Source of the DNA: Ruania alba
Lineage (GTDB): Bacteria > Actinomycetota > Actinomycetes > Actinomycetales > Beutenbergiaceae
Length of the DNA stretch: 64,000 nt
NCBI RefSeq assembly: GCF_900105765.1
Contig: NZ_FNTX01000002.1
Span: 1,364,001 to 1,428,000 of the forward strand
Direction: 5' to 3'
Positions 18,130-27,512 of this stretch are shown here, piece by piece (the first letter of the stretch is position 1; each line of letters opens with the position of its first letter). A program made the position numbers and the translations under genes. The notes beneath the pieces were generated by a model, which saw only the letters and a list, made by a program, of their open reading frames with translations, did not search any database and was not told the DNA's origin.

Positions 18130-18996
18130 ATGACAGCCACCCATACGCTCAGCCTGCCGGACGTCGAGCTCGTCTACGACGTGCACGGCCCCCTCCCGAC
18201 GGCGGACGGTCGCCCGCCGCTGGTGGCAATCGGTCAGCCGATGGACGCCTCGGGCTTCGCCGCACTGGCGGCCCGGTCCCCGGACCGCACCGTCGTGGCC
18301 TACGACCCACGCGGCCTGGGCCGGTCCACTCGCTCGGACGGACGGGTCGACTCGGTCCCACAGACCCAGGCCGAGGACCTGCACGCCCTGGTCGCCCACC
18401 TGAATCAAGGACCGGTGGACGTCTTCGCCAGCAGTGGGGGCGCCGTCACCGGCCTCGCCTGGGTGAGCGCCTACCCCGACGACGTCCGCACTCTGGTGGC
18501 GCACGAGCCGCCGCTGATCACGCTGCTCCCGGATGCCCAAGCTGCCGCACGCGCCTTCGACGAGGTGAACCGCACCTATGCCGAGCGCGGTTGGGGCCAC
18601 GGCATGGCGGCGTTCGTGGCGATGACGATGTGGTCGGGCGAGTTCACCGAGGCGTACTTCGCGCAGGACGCCACCGACCCGGCGGCCATGGGCATGCCCA
18701 CCGAGGACGACGGCAGCCGGGACGACCCGCTGCTCTCGGGGCGTGGGGCGCCGATCACCGACTACCGCCCGGATGCCGAGGCGCTCGCGGCCGCGACGAC
18801 CCGCCTGGTGGTCGCTGTGGGGGAGGAGACCGGCACCACCATTACCGGGAGGACCACGGCAGCGCTGGCCTCCTTGCTCGGTCAAGAGCCGGTCCTCTTC
18901 CCCGGCGGCCACGGCGGCTTCCTGGACGACGAGTTCGGGTACCCGGGCAAGCCGGACGAGTTCGCCGAGCGGCTGCGCGAGGTGCTCTCTCCGTAG
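18130..18996 (+). CDS. Alpha/beta hydrolase
   Basis: A 288-residue alpha/beta-hydrolase fold protein. The segment YDPRGLGRSTRS follows the early strands. The nucleophile elbow reads VFASSGGAV, so the usual first Gly of G-x-S-x-G is Ala. The late PGGHGGFLDD segment supplies the catalytic His. The substrate cannot be inferred. The start at ATG 18130 opens the clearly homologous part; the open frame extends far upstream without meaning. It is divergent from the DGPF/sigma pair, so it could share their control. Confidence 0.85.
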   Translation: MTATHTLSLPDVELVYDVHGPLPTADGRPPLVAIGQPMDASGFAALAARSPDRTVVAYDPRGLGRSTRSDGRVDSVPQTQAEDLHALVAHLNQGPVDVFASSGGAVTGLAWVSAYPDDVRTLVAHEPPLITLLPDAQAAARAFDEVNRTYAERGWGHGMAAFVAMTMWSGEFTEAYFAQDATDPAAMGMPTEDDGSRDDPLLSGRGAPITDYRPDAEALAAATTRLVVAVGEETGTTITGRTTAALASLLGQEPVLFPGGHGGFLDDEFGYPGKPDEFAERLREVLSP

Positions 18997-19077
18997 GGGT
19001 GCGTTCGCGTCGTCAGAGTCGAGTTCCGCGACGACAAGGCACCCCACGCCGTACTGTCGGCGTCCCCGCACAGGACA

Positions 19078-19110
19078 GCGGGGCACCCACCGAGATGGTG
19101 GATGCCCCGC
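19078..19110. terminator. Bidirectional terminator hairpin
   Basis: GCGGGGCA pairs with TGCCCCGC, then (after one mismatch) CCACC with GGTGG, closing a GAGAT loop. It lies between the convergent alpha/beta hydrolase and MscS-like genes and probably ends both transcripts. Confidence 0.75.
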
Positions 19111-19147
19111 CGCGCCCTGTCACGGGTTGAGTGCCAACTGCCCCTCG

Positions 19148-20461
19148 TCAGGGAATGCTGGGCGGCTGCTGGCTGGGCGGCTGCTGGCCGGGCGGCGGCG
19201 TGGCCGGTGACGGCGGGGCAGCAGCGGGCTGGGCCGGTGCAGCGGCCGCCTCGGCCTTCTTCTCGTCCAGCTTCGCCAGCGTGCGCGCGGCGGCGTCCCG
19301 GCCACCGAGGCCGAAGGCCAGGGCAGCGGCGAGAGCGCCACCGACGACGATGGCGCCGAAGGCCAGGTTGATGATCGAGTCCGCGATCTCCATGTACTTC
19401 AGGCCCATCGCGGTGAACAGTGCGATGGTGACCCACTTGATCACCGTGCTCGCCGTGCCGTTGCCGACGAGGTTCGAGATCAGGTTGGCGATCAGGAACC
19501 CGGCGGCGATGATCACGCCACCGAAGACGACCTTGCCACCGAGCGCGAGCACCTCGTTGAGGATGTTCGTGACCTCGGGGAAGTTCAGTGCACGGGCCGC
19601 CATGATGGCGAAGAACACCATGATCGCTACCTGCACGATGCGGGTGATGATCGCCGACGCGCTCTGCCCCTCCGGCACGATGCCGAGCTTGCCGATCGCG
19701 CGATCGGTGCCCAGGCCCTGCAGGGTGGACTCGAGCAGGTTGCTCACGAACGTGGAGATCAGGTAGCCGAGGCCGAGGATGATCGCCGCGGCGATGATCG
19801 CCGGGATGGCGTTCAGGATCATGCTCAGCATCTGCTCGGCAGGCTCGGAGATGGCCGAGATGCCGAGGATCTGCAGCGCCGCGATGGACACCACGATCAG
19901 GATGATGGCGAACACCAGGTTGCCCACGAGGCTCGCGATCTTGTTCGCGTCGAAGCCGGCGCCGTCAGCCTGCTGCGCAGGGGCGGGTGCGGCCGGGTCG
20001 GTGCCGGTGGCCTCGTCGAGCACCGTGTCCGTCCCGGACTTCACCTTCTCGCTCAGCTTGGAGAAGTTGATGGCGCGGATGGCGGTCTCCACCAACTGGC
20101 GCACGATCTTCGCGAGCACGAAGCCGATCACGAAGACGAACGCGGCACCGATCAGGTTCGGCAAGAACCCGAGCACACCGCTGAGCAGGGACTGGATCGG
20201 AGCCAACACCTGGGTGAGGGCGAACAGCTGCAGCACCGCCGTCAGACCGAAAAGCCACACGAGCAGCGAGGCCACCGTCCCCAGTGACTCACCGACCGTC
20301 TGACCGTCCTGACCCTGCCGCTGCAGGAACGCCACCTTCCCGACGAGCTTGCCGATCGCCCACCGGACGACGCGCGCAATGATCCACGTCACCAGGAGGA
20401 TGACAACTGCTAGCAGAACCTTCCCGAGGATCCCTAGCCAGTCAATACTGCCGAAGTCCAT
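19148..20461 (-). CDS. MscS-type (TM_helix) mechanosensitive channel-like membrane protein
   Basis: A 437-residue membrane protein. The N-terminal helix (LLAVVILLVTWIIARVV) is followed by repeated hydrophobic segments of the small-conductance channel TM-helix type (LPNLIGAAFVFVIGFVLAKI; AIPAIIAAAIILGLGYLIS). The C-terminus ends in GGRDAAARTLAKLDEKK plus a Pro/Gln tail. There is no large MscS cytoplasmic cage, so it resembles CmpX-like proteins rather than a canonical MscS. The role is probably in osmotic or membrane stress response. AAGGAG lies 7 nt before ATG 20461. Confidence 0.8.
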   Translation of the reverse strand: MDFGSIDWLGILGKVLLAVVILLVTWIIARVVRWAIGKLVGKVAFLQRQGQDGQTVGESLGTVASLLVWLFGLTAVLQLFALTQVLAPIQSLLSGVLGFLPNLIGAAFVFVIGFVLAKIVRQLVETAIRAINFSKLSEKVKSGTDTVLDEATGTDPAAPAPAQQADGAGFDANKIASLVGNLVFAIILIVVSIAALQILGISAISEPAEQMLSMILNAIPAIIAAAIILGLGYLISTFVSNLLESTLQGLGTDRAIGKLGIVPEGQSASAIITRIVQVAIMVFFAIMAARALNFPEVTNILNEVLALGGKVVFGGVIIAAGFLIANLISNLVGNGTASTVIKWVTIALFTAMGLKYMEIADSIINLAFGAIVVGGALAAALAFGLGGRDAAARTLAKLDEKKAEAAAAPAQPAAAPPSPATPPPGQQPPSQQPPSIP

Positions 20462-20767
20462 CGCCTACTCCTTTGTCACTTTGTGCCGGACGCCGCTGAG
20501 GCATTGGTACGCGCGTGGCACGCTAGCAGCGCTGGTGGGAGCCCGCACCAGGAGAGGCACGCCCTCGCCGTCACCCAGGGCGTCCACGGGCGACGTGATC
20601 GCCGTCTCATCCCTGGCGCGCCGCCGGATTTCTTCGTACGCTCAACCACAGGTCTGTACTCGTTCGCCCCGCCTGGGCGGCGGCGCAGGCTCGTCGCCCA
20701 GGCGACGGTGCGTGGCACATTGCAGGGTGTTCGCCGCGCGTTCCCCCACACTTGACTGGAGTCTGCC
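20462..20767. other. 306-bp intergenic region between divergent genes
   Basis: It separates the divergent MscS-like and ECF sigma genes and should carry both promoters. I see GGAG 6 nt before GTG 20768 and AAGGAG before 20461, but no clear dyad, RNA or third gene. Confidence 0.5.
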
Positions 20768-22069
20768 GTGTCGCTCGCCCACGATCTGGAGGCGCCCGAC
20801 AGTGACGAAGCCATCGTCGCTGCTGTTCGCCGCGGTCGGGTGGGCGAGTTCGCGGTGCTGTACGAGCGGTACAAGGACGAGGCGTTGCGGATCGCACGCC
20901 GAGATGCAGGTCCCGACGACGGCCCTGACCTCGTCCAGGAGGCGTTCGCCCGGGTGCTCCGCGCCATCCGCAACGGGGGCGGCCCCACCGAGGACGTGGC
21001 CGGCTATCTGTTCCGCACCTTGCGAAACCTTCGGATCGACCGAGGCACGCGCCGGGAGGTGCCTTCCGACGACATCGAGGCGTTGAGCCCGCCCGGGTTG
21101 TGGGTGGTCGAGGACGACGCCGACGGGGCCCTGGACCGGGGCCTGGTCTCGGATGCGTTCAAGGAACTGCCGCCCCGATGGCGTGAGGTGCTCTGGCTCA
21201 CCGAGGTCGAAGGTGCTGGGCCGGGAGAACTGTCGGACCGGATGGGGATGCGCCCGACGGCGGTCTCCACCCTCTCCGCGCGCGCTCGCCACGGCTTCCG
21301 GTCGGCCTGGCTGCAGGCGCACGTGCGCTCCGGCGACGTCCCTGCAGAGTGTCGCCCGGTGGTCGCCCGGCTCGGCGATTACCAGACCGGGCGACTGTCT
21401 CCTCGCCGGCGCGCAGAGGTGGAACGCCACCTCGACGGCTGTGCCGCCTGCCCGGCCCTCATCGCCGAGCTGACCGCGGTCTCGGAACGGCTCGGGGTAC
21501 TGCTGCTGCCCATCGTCATCCTTGCCCCGAAGGCCATCTGGTGGGTGTTCGGGAGCGGTCTGGCCAAGGCGGGCGTGCTGCTGGTCGGTGGGATCGGCCA
21601 GGCCCGGCACGCGATCCACGACCCGAAGGTCGCCCTGAGTGCCGGCGGCGGCACCGTGGCCGCCGGCGTGATTGTGGCGGCCGCGTTCATGTGGCTCTCA
21701 CCCGGTGGTGAGAGCCCTGCTGACGCCACCCCCTCAGAGCCCTCGACCTCCGCTCCGGCCGCCACCGCCCCGTCATCACCGGCCGTACCGCCGTCCAGCA
21801 CAGCACCCGACGACCAGCCGACACCCACGCCGGAGCCGACGCCCGACCCGGATCCGACACCCACGCCGGAGCCGACGCCCGACCCGGATCCGGCTCCGGC
21901 GCCGGATCAGCGTCGGGCCCCGGCACCCGGGCCGGCGCCAGATCCAACACGTGATCCGACACCGCAGCCGTCACCAGAACCGACTCCCACCCCGGAGCCG
22001 TCCCTGCCGACCCCAGATCCGCCGACCATCGCCACCCCGCCGGGACTGTGCTGGTTGCCCCGCCCTTGA
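20768..22069 (+). CDS. ECF sigma factor fused to zinc-finger anti-sigma-like domain, TM helix and Pro repeats
   Basis: Sigma region 2 (GEFAVLYERYKDEALRIARR, then the DLVQEAFARVLRAI helix) and region 4 (LPPRWREVLWLTEVEG, then MGMRPTAVSTLSARAR) occupy the first ~190 residues. A zinc-finger anti-sigma module follows (EVERHLDGCAACPAL), then membrane helices (ILAPKAIWWVFGSGLAKAG; AAGVIVAAAFMWLSPGG) and a long extracytoplasmic Pro-Thr/Asp region. Sensor and sigma factor are thus one polypeptide. The frame stops at 22069, but the missing C-terminal Ig-like part continues in another frame from 22048. One extra base in CCCC 22035-22038 or GGG 22042-22044 would join them into ~600 residues. GTG 20768 has GGAG before it. 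Confidence 0.85.
   Translation: MSLAHDLEAPDSDEAIVAAVRRGRVGEFAVLYERYKDEALRIARRDAGPDDGPDLVQEAFARVLRAIRNGGGPTEDVAGYLFRTLRNLRIDRGTRREVPSDDIEALSPPGLWVVEDDADGALDRGLVSDAFKELPPRWREVLWLTEVEGAGPGELSDRMGMRPTAVSTLSARARHGFRSAWLQAHVRSGDVPAECRPVVARLGDYQTGRLSPRRRAEVERHLDGCAACPALIAELTAVSERLGVLLLPIVILAPKAIWWVFGSGLAKAGVLLVGGIGQARHAIHDPKVALSAGGGTVAAGVIVAAAFMWLSPGGESPADATPSEPSTSAPAATAPSSPAVPPSSTAPDDQPTPTPEPTPDPDPTPTPEPTPDPDPAPAPDQRRAPAPGPAPDPTRDPTPQPSPEPTPTPEPSLPTPDPPTIATPPGLCWLPRP
21818..21889 (+). repeat. Two perfect 36-bp tandem repeats in the sigma-factor linker
   Basis: The unit encodes PTPTPEPTPDPD and occurs twice, with partial copies on both sides. Such repeats are prone to copy-number change and here set the length of the extracytoplasmic linker. 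Confidence 0.85.
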
Positions 22070-22575
22070 CCGGGACTGCCGAGCCGGGGGCCACGGTGAC
22101 CGTGCGCGGCGACGGTGCCGCCGTCGGTGTCGCGACGGCCGACGAGCAGGGTTCGTGGGCCGTGGTTCCCGACGCTCCCGCGGAGACCTTCACCGCCACG
22201 CAGGAGGTATCGGAGTCCGGCGAGTTCGCCGGCTCCTCGCCGGCCAGTGAGCCCGCTGGCCCGTTCGAGTACGACGAGCCCGTGTGGTCGGCAGCGCTCC
22301 GGGACTCGAGCCGCATCCTGGAGGACCTCGACGGGGACGGGGTCCAGGCGGAGCTACCGATCGAGTTCCGCGGCGAACGCGATGCGCAGGCCCGGGTCCT
22401 GATCGACGGGGAGGACGTCGGCGGAACGATGATCGCCACTCCAGGACAGACGCAGCGGTACGTGCCGAACCTCGATCCGGGCTCCTACGAGCTCGGCATC
22501 CACTACGCCGATCCCGAGACCGATGCGGTCGGTCCCACCGTGACGACCACGGTCACCGCCGTGGAGCCGGACTGA
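22048..22575 (+). CDS. Ig-like C-terminal part of the ECF sigma fusion (displaced frame)
   Basis: About 175 residues. It begins VLVAPPLTGTAEPGATVTVR, the start of a bacterial Ig-like (Big_6-type) domain, with GVATADEQGSWAVVP following, and ends in a second beta-rich segment with EDLDGDGVQAELPIEF. It has no plausible start of its own: the GTG at 22048 lies inside the upstream gene and lacks a ribosome site. It reads as the continuation of the sigma fusion after a one-base loss. It would form the extracytoplasmic sensor tip, perhaps binding a wall polymer or carbohydrate; that is inference. Confidence 0.7.
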   Translation: MLVAPPLTGTAEPGATVTVRGDGAAVGVATADEQGSWAVVPDAPAETFTATQEVSESGEFAGSSPASEPAGPFEYDEPVWSAALRDSSRILEDLDGDGVQAELPIEFRGERDAQARVLIDGEDVGGTMIATPGQTQRYVPNLDPGSYELGIHYADPETDAVGPTVTTTVTAVEPD

Positions 22576-22694
22576 GGTGACCACCCTGGTCGCTTGCGGA
22601 CATCGTGAGTGCCGACACCCACTGGGCTACTGTGATGGATATCACGTCGCTGGTGGCGTGATGTCTGGGCCGCTGCCGGGTCGTGCGTCATAGC

Positions 22695-22730
22695 TGGGGG
22701 CGAAACACCGCAGGGGGGTGTTTCGCGCCC
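22695..22730. terminator. Hairpin downstream of the sigma-factor gene
   Basis: CGAAACACC (22701-22709) pairs perfectly with GGTGTTTCG (22717-22725), flanked by G-rich and C-rich arms. It probably ends the sigma transcript before the alanine dehydrogenase gene. Confidence 0.6.
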
Positions 22731-22873
22731 GGCGCGTCGTTCCCGTCGCCCACGGCCGCCCGTCGCGCTGACCTGGTGGCGCCCGGTGTGCTCCGGTGCC
22801 ACGCTGAGGTCAGGTCCCACCACCCCCGGGACGACCAGCGCCGCGAGCAGCGGACGAGAGAAGCGAGCACACC

Positions 22874-23974
22874 ATGCACGTCGGCATCGTCACCGAGATC
22901 AAGAACAGCGAGTACCGCGTCGCGGCCACCCCGGCCGGGGTGCACGAGCTGGTCGAGCACGGCCACCATGTACGGGTCCAAGCCGGTGCGGGCGTCGGCT
23001 CCTCGTTCATCGACGAGGTCTACACACAGGCTGGTGCTGACGTCGTCGACACGGCTGCCGAGGTCTGGGAGAGCTCCGAACTCGTCCTCAAGGTCAAGGA
23101 ACCGGTCTCGGCCGAGTACGGGTACCTGCGTGCGGGCCTGACCGTCTTCACCTACCTGCACCTGGCGGCGAGCGAGACGCTCACCCGGGCGCTGCTCGAT
23201 TCCGGCGCCACCGCGATCGCCTACGAGACGGTCCAGGCACCGAACGGGTCGCTGCCCCTGCTCGCACCGATGAGTGAGGTGGCTGGGCGCCTGGCTACGC
23301 AGGTGGGCGCGTTCCACCTGATGCGGCCCCATCGCGGCCGAGGGCAGCTGCTCGGCGGCGTTCCCGGTACCCCCCGGGGGAAGGTCCTCGTGATCGGGGG
23401 CGGCGTAGCCGGCGAGCAGGCGGCAACGATCGCCGTCGGGATGCAGGCGCAGGTGAGCGTGCTGGATGTCTCGCTGTCCCGGCTGCGCGAGCTGGACGCC
23501 CGGTTCGGCTCCCGGATCCAGACAGGCCGGTCAAACGCCTACTCCGTGGCCGAGCAGGTGCGTGAGGCGGACCTGGTGATCGGCGCCGTGCTCGTTCCCG
23601 GGGCCCAAGCGCCCCGTCTGGTCAGCGACGCGATGGTGGCCACGATGCGCCCCGGCTCGGTCCTGGTGGATATCGCGATCGACCAGGGCGGCTGCTTCGA
23701 AGGGTCCCGCCCGACCACCTACGACGACCCGGTCTTCGGCGTGCACGACTCGCTCTACTACTGCGTGGCGAACATGCCCGGTGCGGTGCCGATCACCTCC
23801 ACCATCGCGCTCACCAATGCCACGCTGCCCTATGCCCTGCGGATCGCCGATGCGGGCTGGCAGGACGCCGTCGAGGCCGACCCGGCGCTCGCTCGCGGGG
23901 TGAACCTCACTGAGGGACTGCTCGTGAACCGTGCCGTCGGGCAGGCGCACGGGATCGACGTCACGCCCCTGTGA
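22874..23974 (+). CDS. ald: Alanine dehydrogenase
   Basis: A 366-residue enzyme of the alanine dehydrogenase/PNT family that interconverts L-alanine and pyruvate with NAD+. The N-terminal lobe shows KNSEYRVAATPAGVHELVEH. The substrate Lys lies in LKVKEPVSAEYGYL and the catalytic His in FTYLHLAASE. The NAD fold has VIGGGVAGEQAATIAVGMQA, and VDIAIDQGGCFEGSRPTT completes the signature. The length is that of the family. GAGAGAAG precedes the ATG. It stands alone upstream of the copper ATPase. Confidence 0.95.
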   Translation: MHVGIVTEIKNSEYRVAATPAGVHELVEHGHHVRVQAGAGVGSSFIDEVYTQAGADVVDTAAEVWESSELVLKVKEPVSAEYGYLRAGLTVFTYLHLAASETLTRALLDSGATAIAYETVQAPNGSLPLLAPMSEVAGRLATQVGAFHLMRPHRGRGQLLGGVPGTPRGKVLVIGGGVAGEQAATIAVGMQAQVSVLDVSLSRLRELDARFGSRIQTGRSNAYSVAEQVREADLVIGAVLVPGAQAPRLVSDAMVATMRPGSVLVDIAIDQGGCFEGSRPTTYDDPVFGVHDSLYYCVANMPGAVPITSTIALTNATLPYALRIADAGWQDAVEADPALARGVNLTEGLLVNRAVGQAHGIDVTPL

Positions 23975-24009
23975 GGCGGCTCCCTCCCAGTTCGGCGCCC
24001 CACCTCCCC

Positions 24010-24039
24010 TTGTCGTTCAATACCGCCGGGGGGTATAGT
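24010..24039 (+). promoter_or_regulatory. Promoter of the copper ATPase gene
   Basis: A -35-like TTGTCG (24010-24015) and -10-like TATAGT (24034-24039) are separated by 18 bp. The predicted transcription start near 24046 makes the ATG at 24094 the likely start of translation. Confidence 0.6.
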
Positions 24040-24060
24040 CGAGATACCCCCTAGAGGTAT
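24020..24060 (+). promoter_or_regulatory. Tandem CsoR-like copper operators
   Basis: Two 17-bp dyads of the form ATACC-N7-GGTAT lie at 24020-24036 and 24044-24060, 24 bp centre to centre, with G/C tracts inside as in CsoR sites. The first covers the -10 box and the second the predicted transcription start, so binding would repress until Cu(I) appears. The regulator gene itself is not in the window. Confidence 0.7.
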
Positions 24061-24093
24061 ATGAGTGAGGCGTTGAGCCAGAGAGAGGTAGCC

Positions 24094-26382
24094 ATGAGCG
24101 CCACCGAACAGACGCAGGACGATCTGCAGCGCATCGAGCTCGGTATCGGTGGGATGACTTGCGCCTCCTGCGCGGCGCGCGTGGAGAAGCGGCTGAACAC
24201 GCTCGACGGCGCCACTGCCAGCGTCAACTACGCCACGGAGAAGGCGCGGATCTTCCATCCGCCATCGGTCACCGTGGCGGAACTGATCGCGGCCGTGGAG
24301 CAGGCCGGGTACAGCGCGCACGAGCTGCGCGCGCCGGGAGAGAACGCCCAGTCCGACGGCGGCCCCGCCGAAAGCGGGTCCGTCGCCGAGGAGGAGCAGA
24401 CCGGCCCGCACAGCCTGGCCGCGATGCGCCACCGGCTCATCGTCAGCGCCCTGCTCTCGGTGCCGGTGATCGTGCTCGCCATGGTGCCGGCTCTCCAGTT
24501 CACCAACTGGCAGTGGCTCTCCCTCACCCTGGCCGCGCCGGTGGTGGTGTGGGGCGCCGCGCCGTTCCACCGCGCCGCCTGGACGAACCTCAAGCACGGC
24601 GCGGCCACCATGGACACGCTCATCTCGATGGGCACCTCGGCGGCATTCGCCTGGTCCCTGTGGGCACTCTTCCTCGGCACCGCCGGGCATCCGGGGATGA
24701 CGCACCCGTTCAGCCTCACCCTCGGCACCGAGGATCCCTCCGGTGCCCTCTACCTCGAGGTCGCCGCCGGCGTCACCACATTCATCCTCGCCGGGCGCTA
24801 CTTCGAGTTGCGTGCCCGCCGCAACGCCGGAGCGGCCCTGCGCGCCCTGCTGGACCTGGGTGCCAAGGACGTCACCATCCTGCATGGCGGTCAGGAGATC
24901 CGCCGCCCGGTTGCCGAGCTCGCCGTCGGCGACGAGTTCGTGGTCCGCCCGGGCGAGACCATCGCCACGGACGGCGAAGTGATCGACGGACGTTCCGCCG
25001 TCGACGTCTCGATGCTCACCGGAGAATCGGTGCCGGCCGAGGTGGAGGCGGGGGACGCCGTCGTGGGCGCCTCGGTGAACGTGGGTGGCCGGCTTGTGGT
25101 ACGCGCCACTCGGATCGGCGCGGACACCCAGCTCGCCAAGATCGCCTCCCTGGTGGAGGAGGCGCAGAACGGTAAGGCCGCCGTGCAGCGGCTCGCCGAC
25201 CGGATCTCGGCAGTCTTCGTGCCGATCGTGATCGTGATCGCCCTCGCCACCCTGGCCGTGTGGTGGGGCGTCACCGGCGAGCCGGCCAGCGCCTTCACCG
25301 CTGCCGTGGCCGTGCTGATCATCGCCTGCCCCTGCGCGCTCGGCCTGGCCACCCCGACGGCGCTGCTGGTGGGGACCGGGCGCGGCGCCCAGCTCGGCGT
25401 GCTGATCCGCGGCCCTGAGGTGCTCGAGTCCACCCGGAAGGTGGACACCGTGGTGCTCGACAAGACCGGCACCGTCACCACCGGGAAGATGGCGATGCTC
25501 TCGGTCTCCGCCGTCCACAGCGCCGACGAGGCCGACGTGCTGCGCCGGGCGGGTGCCGTCGAGCACGCCTCGGAGCATCCGATCGCCGCAGCGGTCGCCG
25601 ACGCGGCGCGGGAGCGGCTCGGTGACCTGCCTGCCGTCACCGACTTCGAGAATCTCGCGGGACGCGGCGTGCGCGGAACGGTGGACGGGGTCGAGGTACT
25701 CGTCGGCCGCCCGGCCGTGCTCGCCGAGGCCGGGTACGCGCCGGCGCCCACCGATGTGTGGGACGAGGTCAGTGCGCGAGGTGCCACCGTGATCGCCGTC
25801 GGGTGGTCGGGGCGCACCTACGGGCTGATCGAGGTGGGCGACACGGTCAAGGACACCTCCGCCGAGGCGGTCCGGATGCTGCGCGACCTGGGCCTGCGGC
25901 CGGTGCTGCTTACCGGTGACAATGAGCGTGCGGCGCGACGAGTCGCCGCCGAGGTCGGGATCGACGAGGTGATCGCCGACGTGCTGCCCGCCGAGAAGGT
26001 GGATCAGGTGCGGCGCCTGCAGGAGTCCGGCCGGGTGGTGGCGATGGTCGGAGACGGTGTGAACGACGCGGCCGCGCTCGCCACTGCCGACCTGGGGCTG
26101 GCGATGGGTACCGGCACCGACGCGGCCATCGAGGCCAGCGACATCACCCTGGTGCGGGGCGACCTGCGGGCCGCAGCCGACGCGGTCCGCCTGGCCCGCC
26201 GGACGCTGAGCACCATCAAGGGCAACCTGTTCTGGGCGTTCGCCTACAACACGGCGGCCGTCCCGATCGCTGCGCTGGGCCTGCTGAACCCGATGATCGC
26301 AGGTGCCGCGATGGCGTTCTCCTCGGTGTTCGTGGTGACGAACAGCCTGCGGCTACGGACCTTCCGCACGGCGCTGCGCTGA
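24094..26382 (+). CDS. Copper-translocating P1B-type ATPase
   Basis: About 762 residues. An N-terminal heavy-metal-binding domain carries GMTCASC (C23, C26). Membrane helices follow, with the CPC metal site in [13 protein letters not shown] (about residue 412). The phosphorylated Asp lies in [10 protein letters not shown] (about D456), and the hinge in [16 protein letters not shown]. It should export Cu(I) from the cytoplasm at the expense of ATP. The open frame starts at ATG 24061, but 24094 has the GAGAGAGG ribosome site, and the upstream ATG abuts the operator. Dual CsoR-like dyads indicate copper induction. No copZ or csoR is adjacent. Confidence 0.95.
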   Translation: MSATEQTQDDLQRIELGIGGMTCASCAARVEKRLNTLDGATASVNYATEKARIFHPPSVTVAELIAAVEQAGYSAHELRAPGENAQSDGGPAESGSVAEEEQTGPHSLAAMRHRLIVSALLSVPVIVLAMVPALQFTNWQWLSLTLAAPVVVWGAAPFHRAAWTNLKHGAATMDTLISMGTSAAFAWSLWALFLGTAGHPGMTHPFSLTLGTEDPSGALYLEVAAGVTTFILAGRYFELRARRNAGAALRALLDLGAKDVTILHGGQEIRRPVAELAVGDEFVVRPGETIATDGEVIDGRSAVDVSMLTGESVPAEVEAGDAVVGASVNVGGRLVVRATRIGADTQLAKIASLVEEAQNGKAAVQRLADRISAVFVPIVIVIALATLAVWWGVTGEPASAFTAAVAVLIIACPCALGLATPTALLVGTGRGAQLGVLIRGPEVLESTRKVDTVVLDKTGTVTTGKMAMLSVSAVHSADEADVLRRAGAVEHASEHPIAAAVADAARERLGDLPAVTDFENLAGRGVRGTVDGVEVLVGRPAVLAEAGYAPAPTDVWDEVSARGATVIAVGWSGRTYGLIEVGDTVKDTSAEAVRMLRDLGLRPVLLTGDNERAARRVAAEVGIDEVIADVLPAEKVDQVRRLQESGRVVAMVGDGVNDAAALATADLGLAMGTGTDAAIEASDITLVRGDLRAAADAVRLARRTLSTIKGNLFWAFAYNTAAVPIAALGLLNPMIAGAAMAFSSVFVVTNSLRLRTFRTALR

Positions 26383-26386
26383 GGCC

Positions 26387-27355
26387 TCAGCCGCGCAGCT
26401 GCACCAGCTGCACGGCCAGGTCCGCGATGCGGAGATGGTTGACCTGCTCCAACTGCTGACTCAGCTCGGCGGGGATGGCGTCGCGGCCGAGCACGGCACC
26501 TGCCATGGCCGTGGCGAGGGCCCCGATCCGGGACGTCTCCCCGCCCAGGTTCGCCGCGAGCACACAGGTGCGTGCCGGGTGCCCGCCGGCCCGGAACAGG
26601 ATCCCCACAGCCGCGGGCACGGCCTCGGTGCACAGGGCGGAGACGCCCACCACGTCGTAGAGACGTTGGAGGAAGACCGCATCGTCGGGGGCTCGGACAG
26701 CGATGTCCCGGGCGAGCAGCGCGCTTTCGATCACTGACGGCACCGCATCCTCGGCACCGTAGCCCGCCGTGGCTTCCGCGGACCGGAACCCCATCTCCAG
26801 GTGGGCCGCCAGGAAGACCGGGTCCTCGGCGCCCGTCGGCGCGTCCAGGGCCGAGGAGATCAGCCCGCCGACCAGCCCCGCCGCGGCCAGGGCGGTGGAG
26901 GTTGTTCCCGGTCCGGCCACCTCGGCCACACGCGCGGCAATGGAGCGCGTCTCGTTGAACGCGATCCCGATGGGGACGGCGCGTTGGGCGAGGCCGCTGG
27001 AGGCGTCCACGGCGCGTGTTGCCGTTCGCCGGAGGACCGCCGAGGAAGGGACGGTGTCTTCAAGAACGTCCGTGGCGTCGAGGGGAGCATCGCGCGCGGC
27101 CACCGGGTCGGTGCGCCCGCGGTGCGGCCACCCGGACGCCATCTGGAGCACGGCCCGGGTGCCGGAGCCGACAGTGCCGGCCTGTCCTCCGGAGTTCCCG
27201 GGGAGCAGCCCGCTCACCCAGCCCAACTGGTGGCGTACCTGGTCCTGCGTCCAGCCGCGACCGGCTCGTCCCATCGAGTCGCCGAGCGCCAGTCCGAGGA
27301 GCGCGCCGCAGGTCCGGTCGTGAACGGCGGCGCCCGCCGCAGTGATCGAGACCAC
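26387..27355 (-). CDS. ADP-ribosylglycohydrolase-fold protein, probably inactive
   Basis: About 322 residues with the ADP-ribosylglycohydrolase (ARH) fold: GALLGLALGDSMGRAG near the start and AANLGGETSRIGALATAMAG near the end. Active members bind two Mg ions through TDDT and GGDTD. Here these positions read GSGT (in GTVGSGTRAVLQM) and GGETS, so metal binding and catalysis are doubtful. The GTG start at 27355 is preferred because GGAGG lies 7 nt upstream; the frame is open to 27442. It lies 157 bp downstream of the frameshifted lipid kinase on the same strand. Related genes often sit near PfkB kinases, and one lies 1.2 kb away. Confidence 0.75.
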   Translation of the reverse strand: MVSITAAGAAVHDRTCGALLGLALGDSMGRAGRGWTQDQVRHQLGWVSGLLPGNSGGQAGTVGSGTRAVLQMASGWPHRGRTDPVAARDAPLDATDVLEDTVPSSAVLRRTATRAVDASSGLAQRAVPIGIAFNETRSIAARVAEVAGPGTTSTALAAAGLVGGLISSALDAPTGAEDPVFLAAHLEMGFRSAEATAGYGAEDAVPSVIESALLARDIAVRAPDDAVFLQRLYDVVGVSALCTEAVPAAVGILFRAGGHPARTCVLAANLGGETSRIGALATAMAGAVLGRDAIPAELSQQLEQVNHLRIADLAVQLVQLRG

Positions 27356-27512
27356 GCAAGGTCCTCCCGAATGCCTGAATAGCCGACGGATCAGACCGAC
27401 GCCACCAGTGCCACGCCGCATCCCTCCGCTGAGAGATCTCACCGTTCTCCCAATCGTTATCTTAGGCGCTGGTCGGTGACGGTGTCCCGGATAATGCCGG
27501 ACCAGTCCTCCG

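Noticed and set aside
20483-20755. A 90-residue plus-strand frame upstream of the sigma gene
   Set aside because: No ribosome site and no domain pattern; lies in the divergent promoter region.
21818-21960. A CRISPR-like look of regular repeats
   Set aside because: The repeats are contiguous codon repeats of a Pro-rich protein linker, without spacers or cas genes.
22637-22666. ATCACG...CGTGAT dyad downstream of the sigma gene
   Set aside because: Short arms with a 10-nt spacer and no gene start nearby; the stronger hairpin at 22695-22730 explains termination better.
23830-25578. A 582-codon minus-strand frame
   Set aside because: Antisense to ald and the copper ATPase, which both have intact signature motifs.
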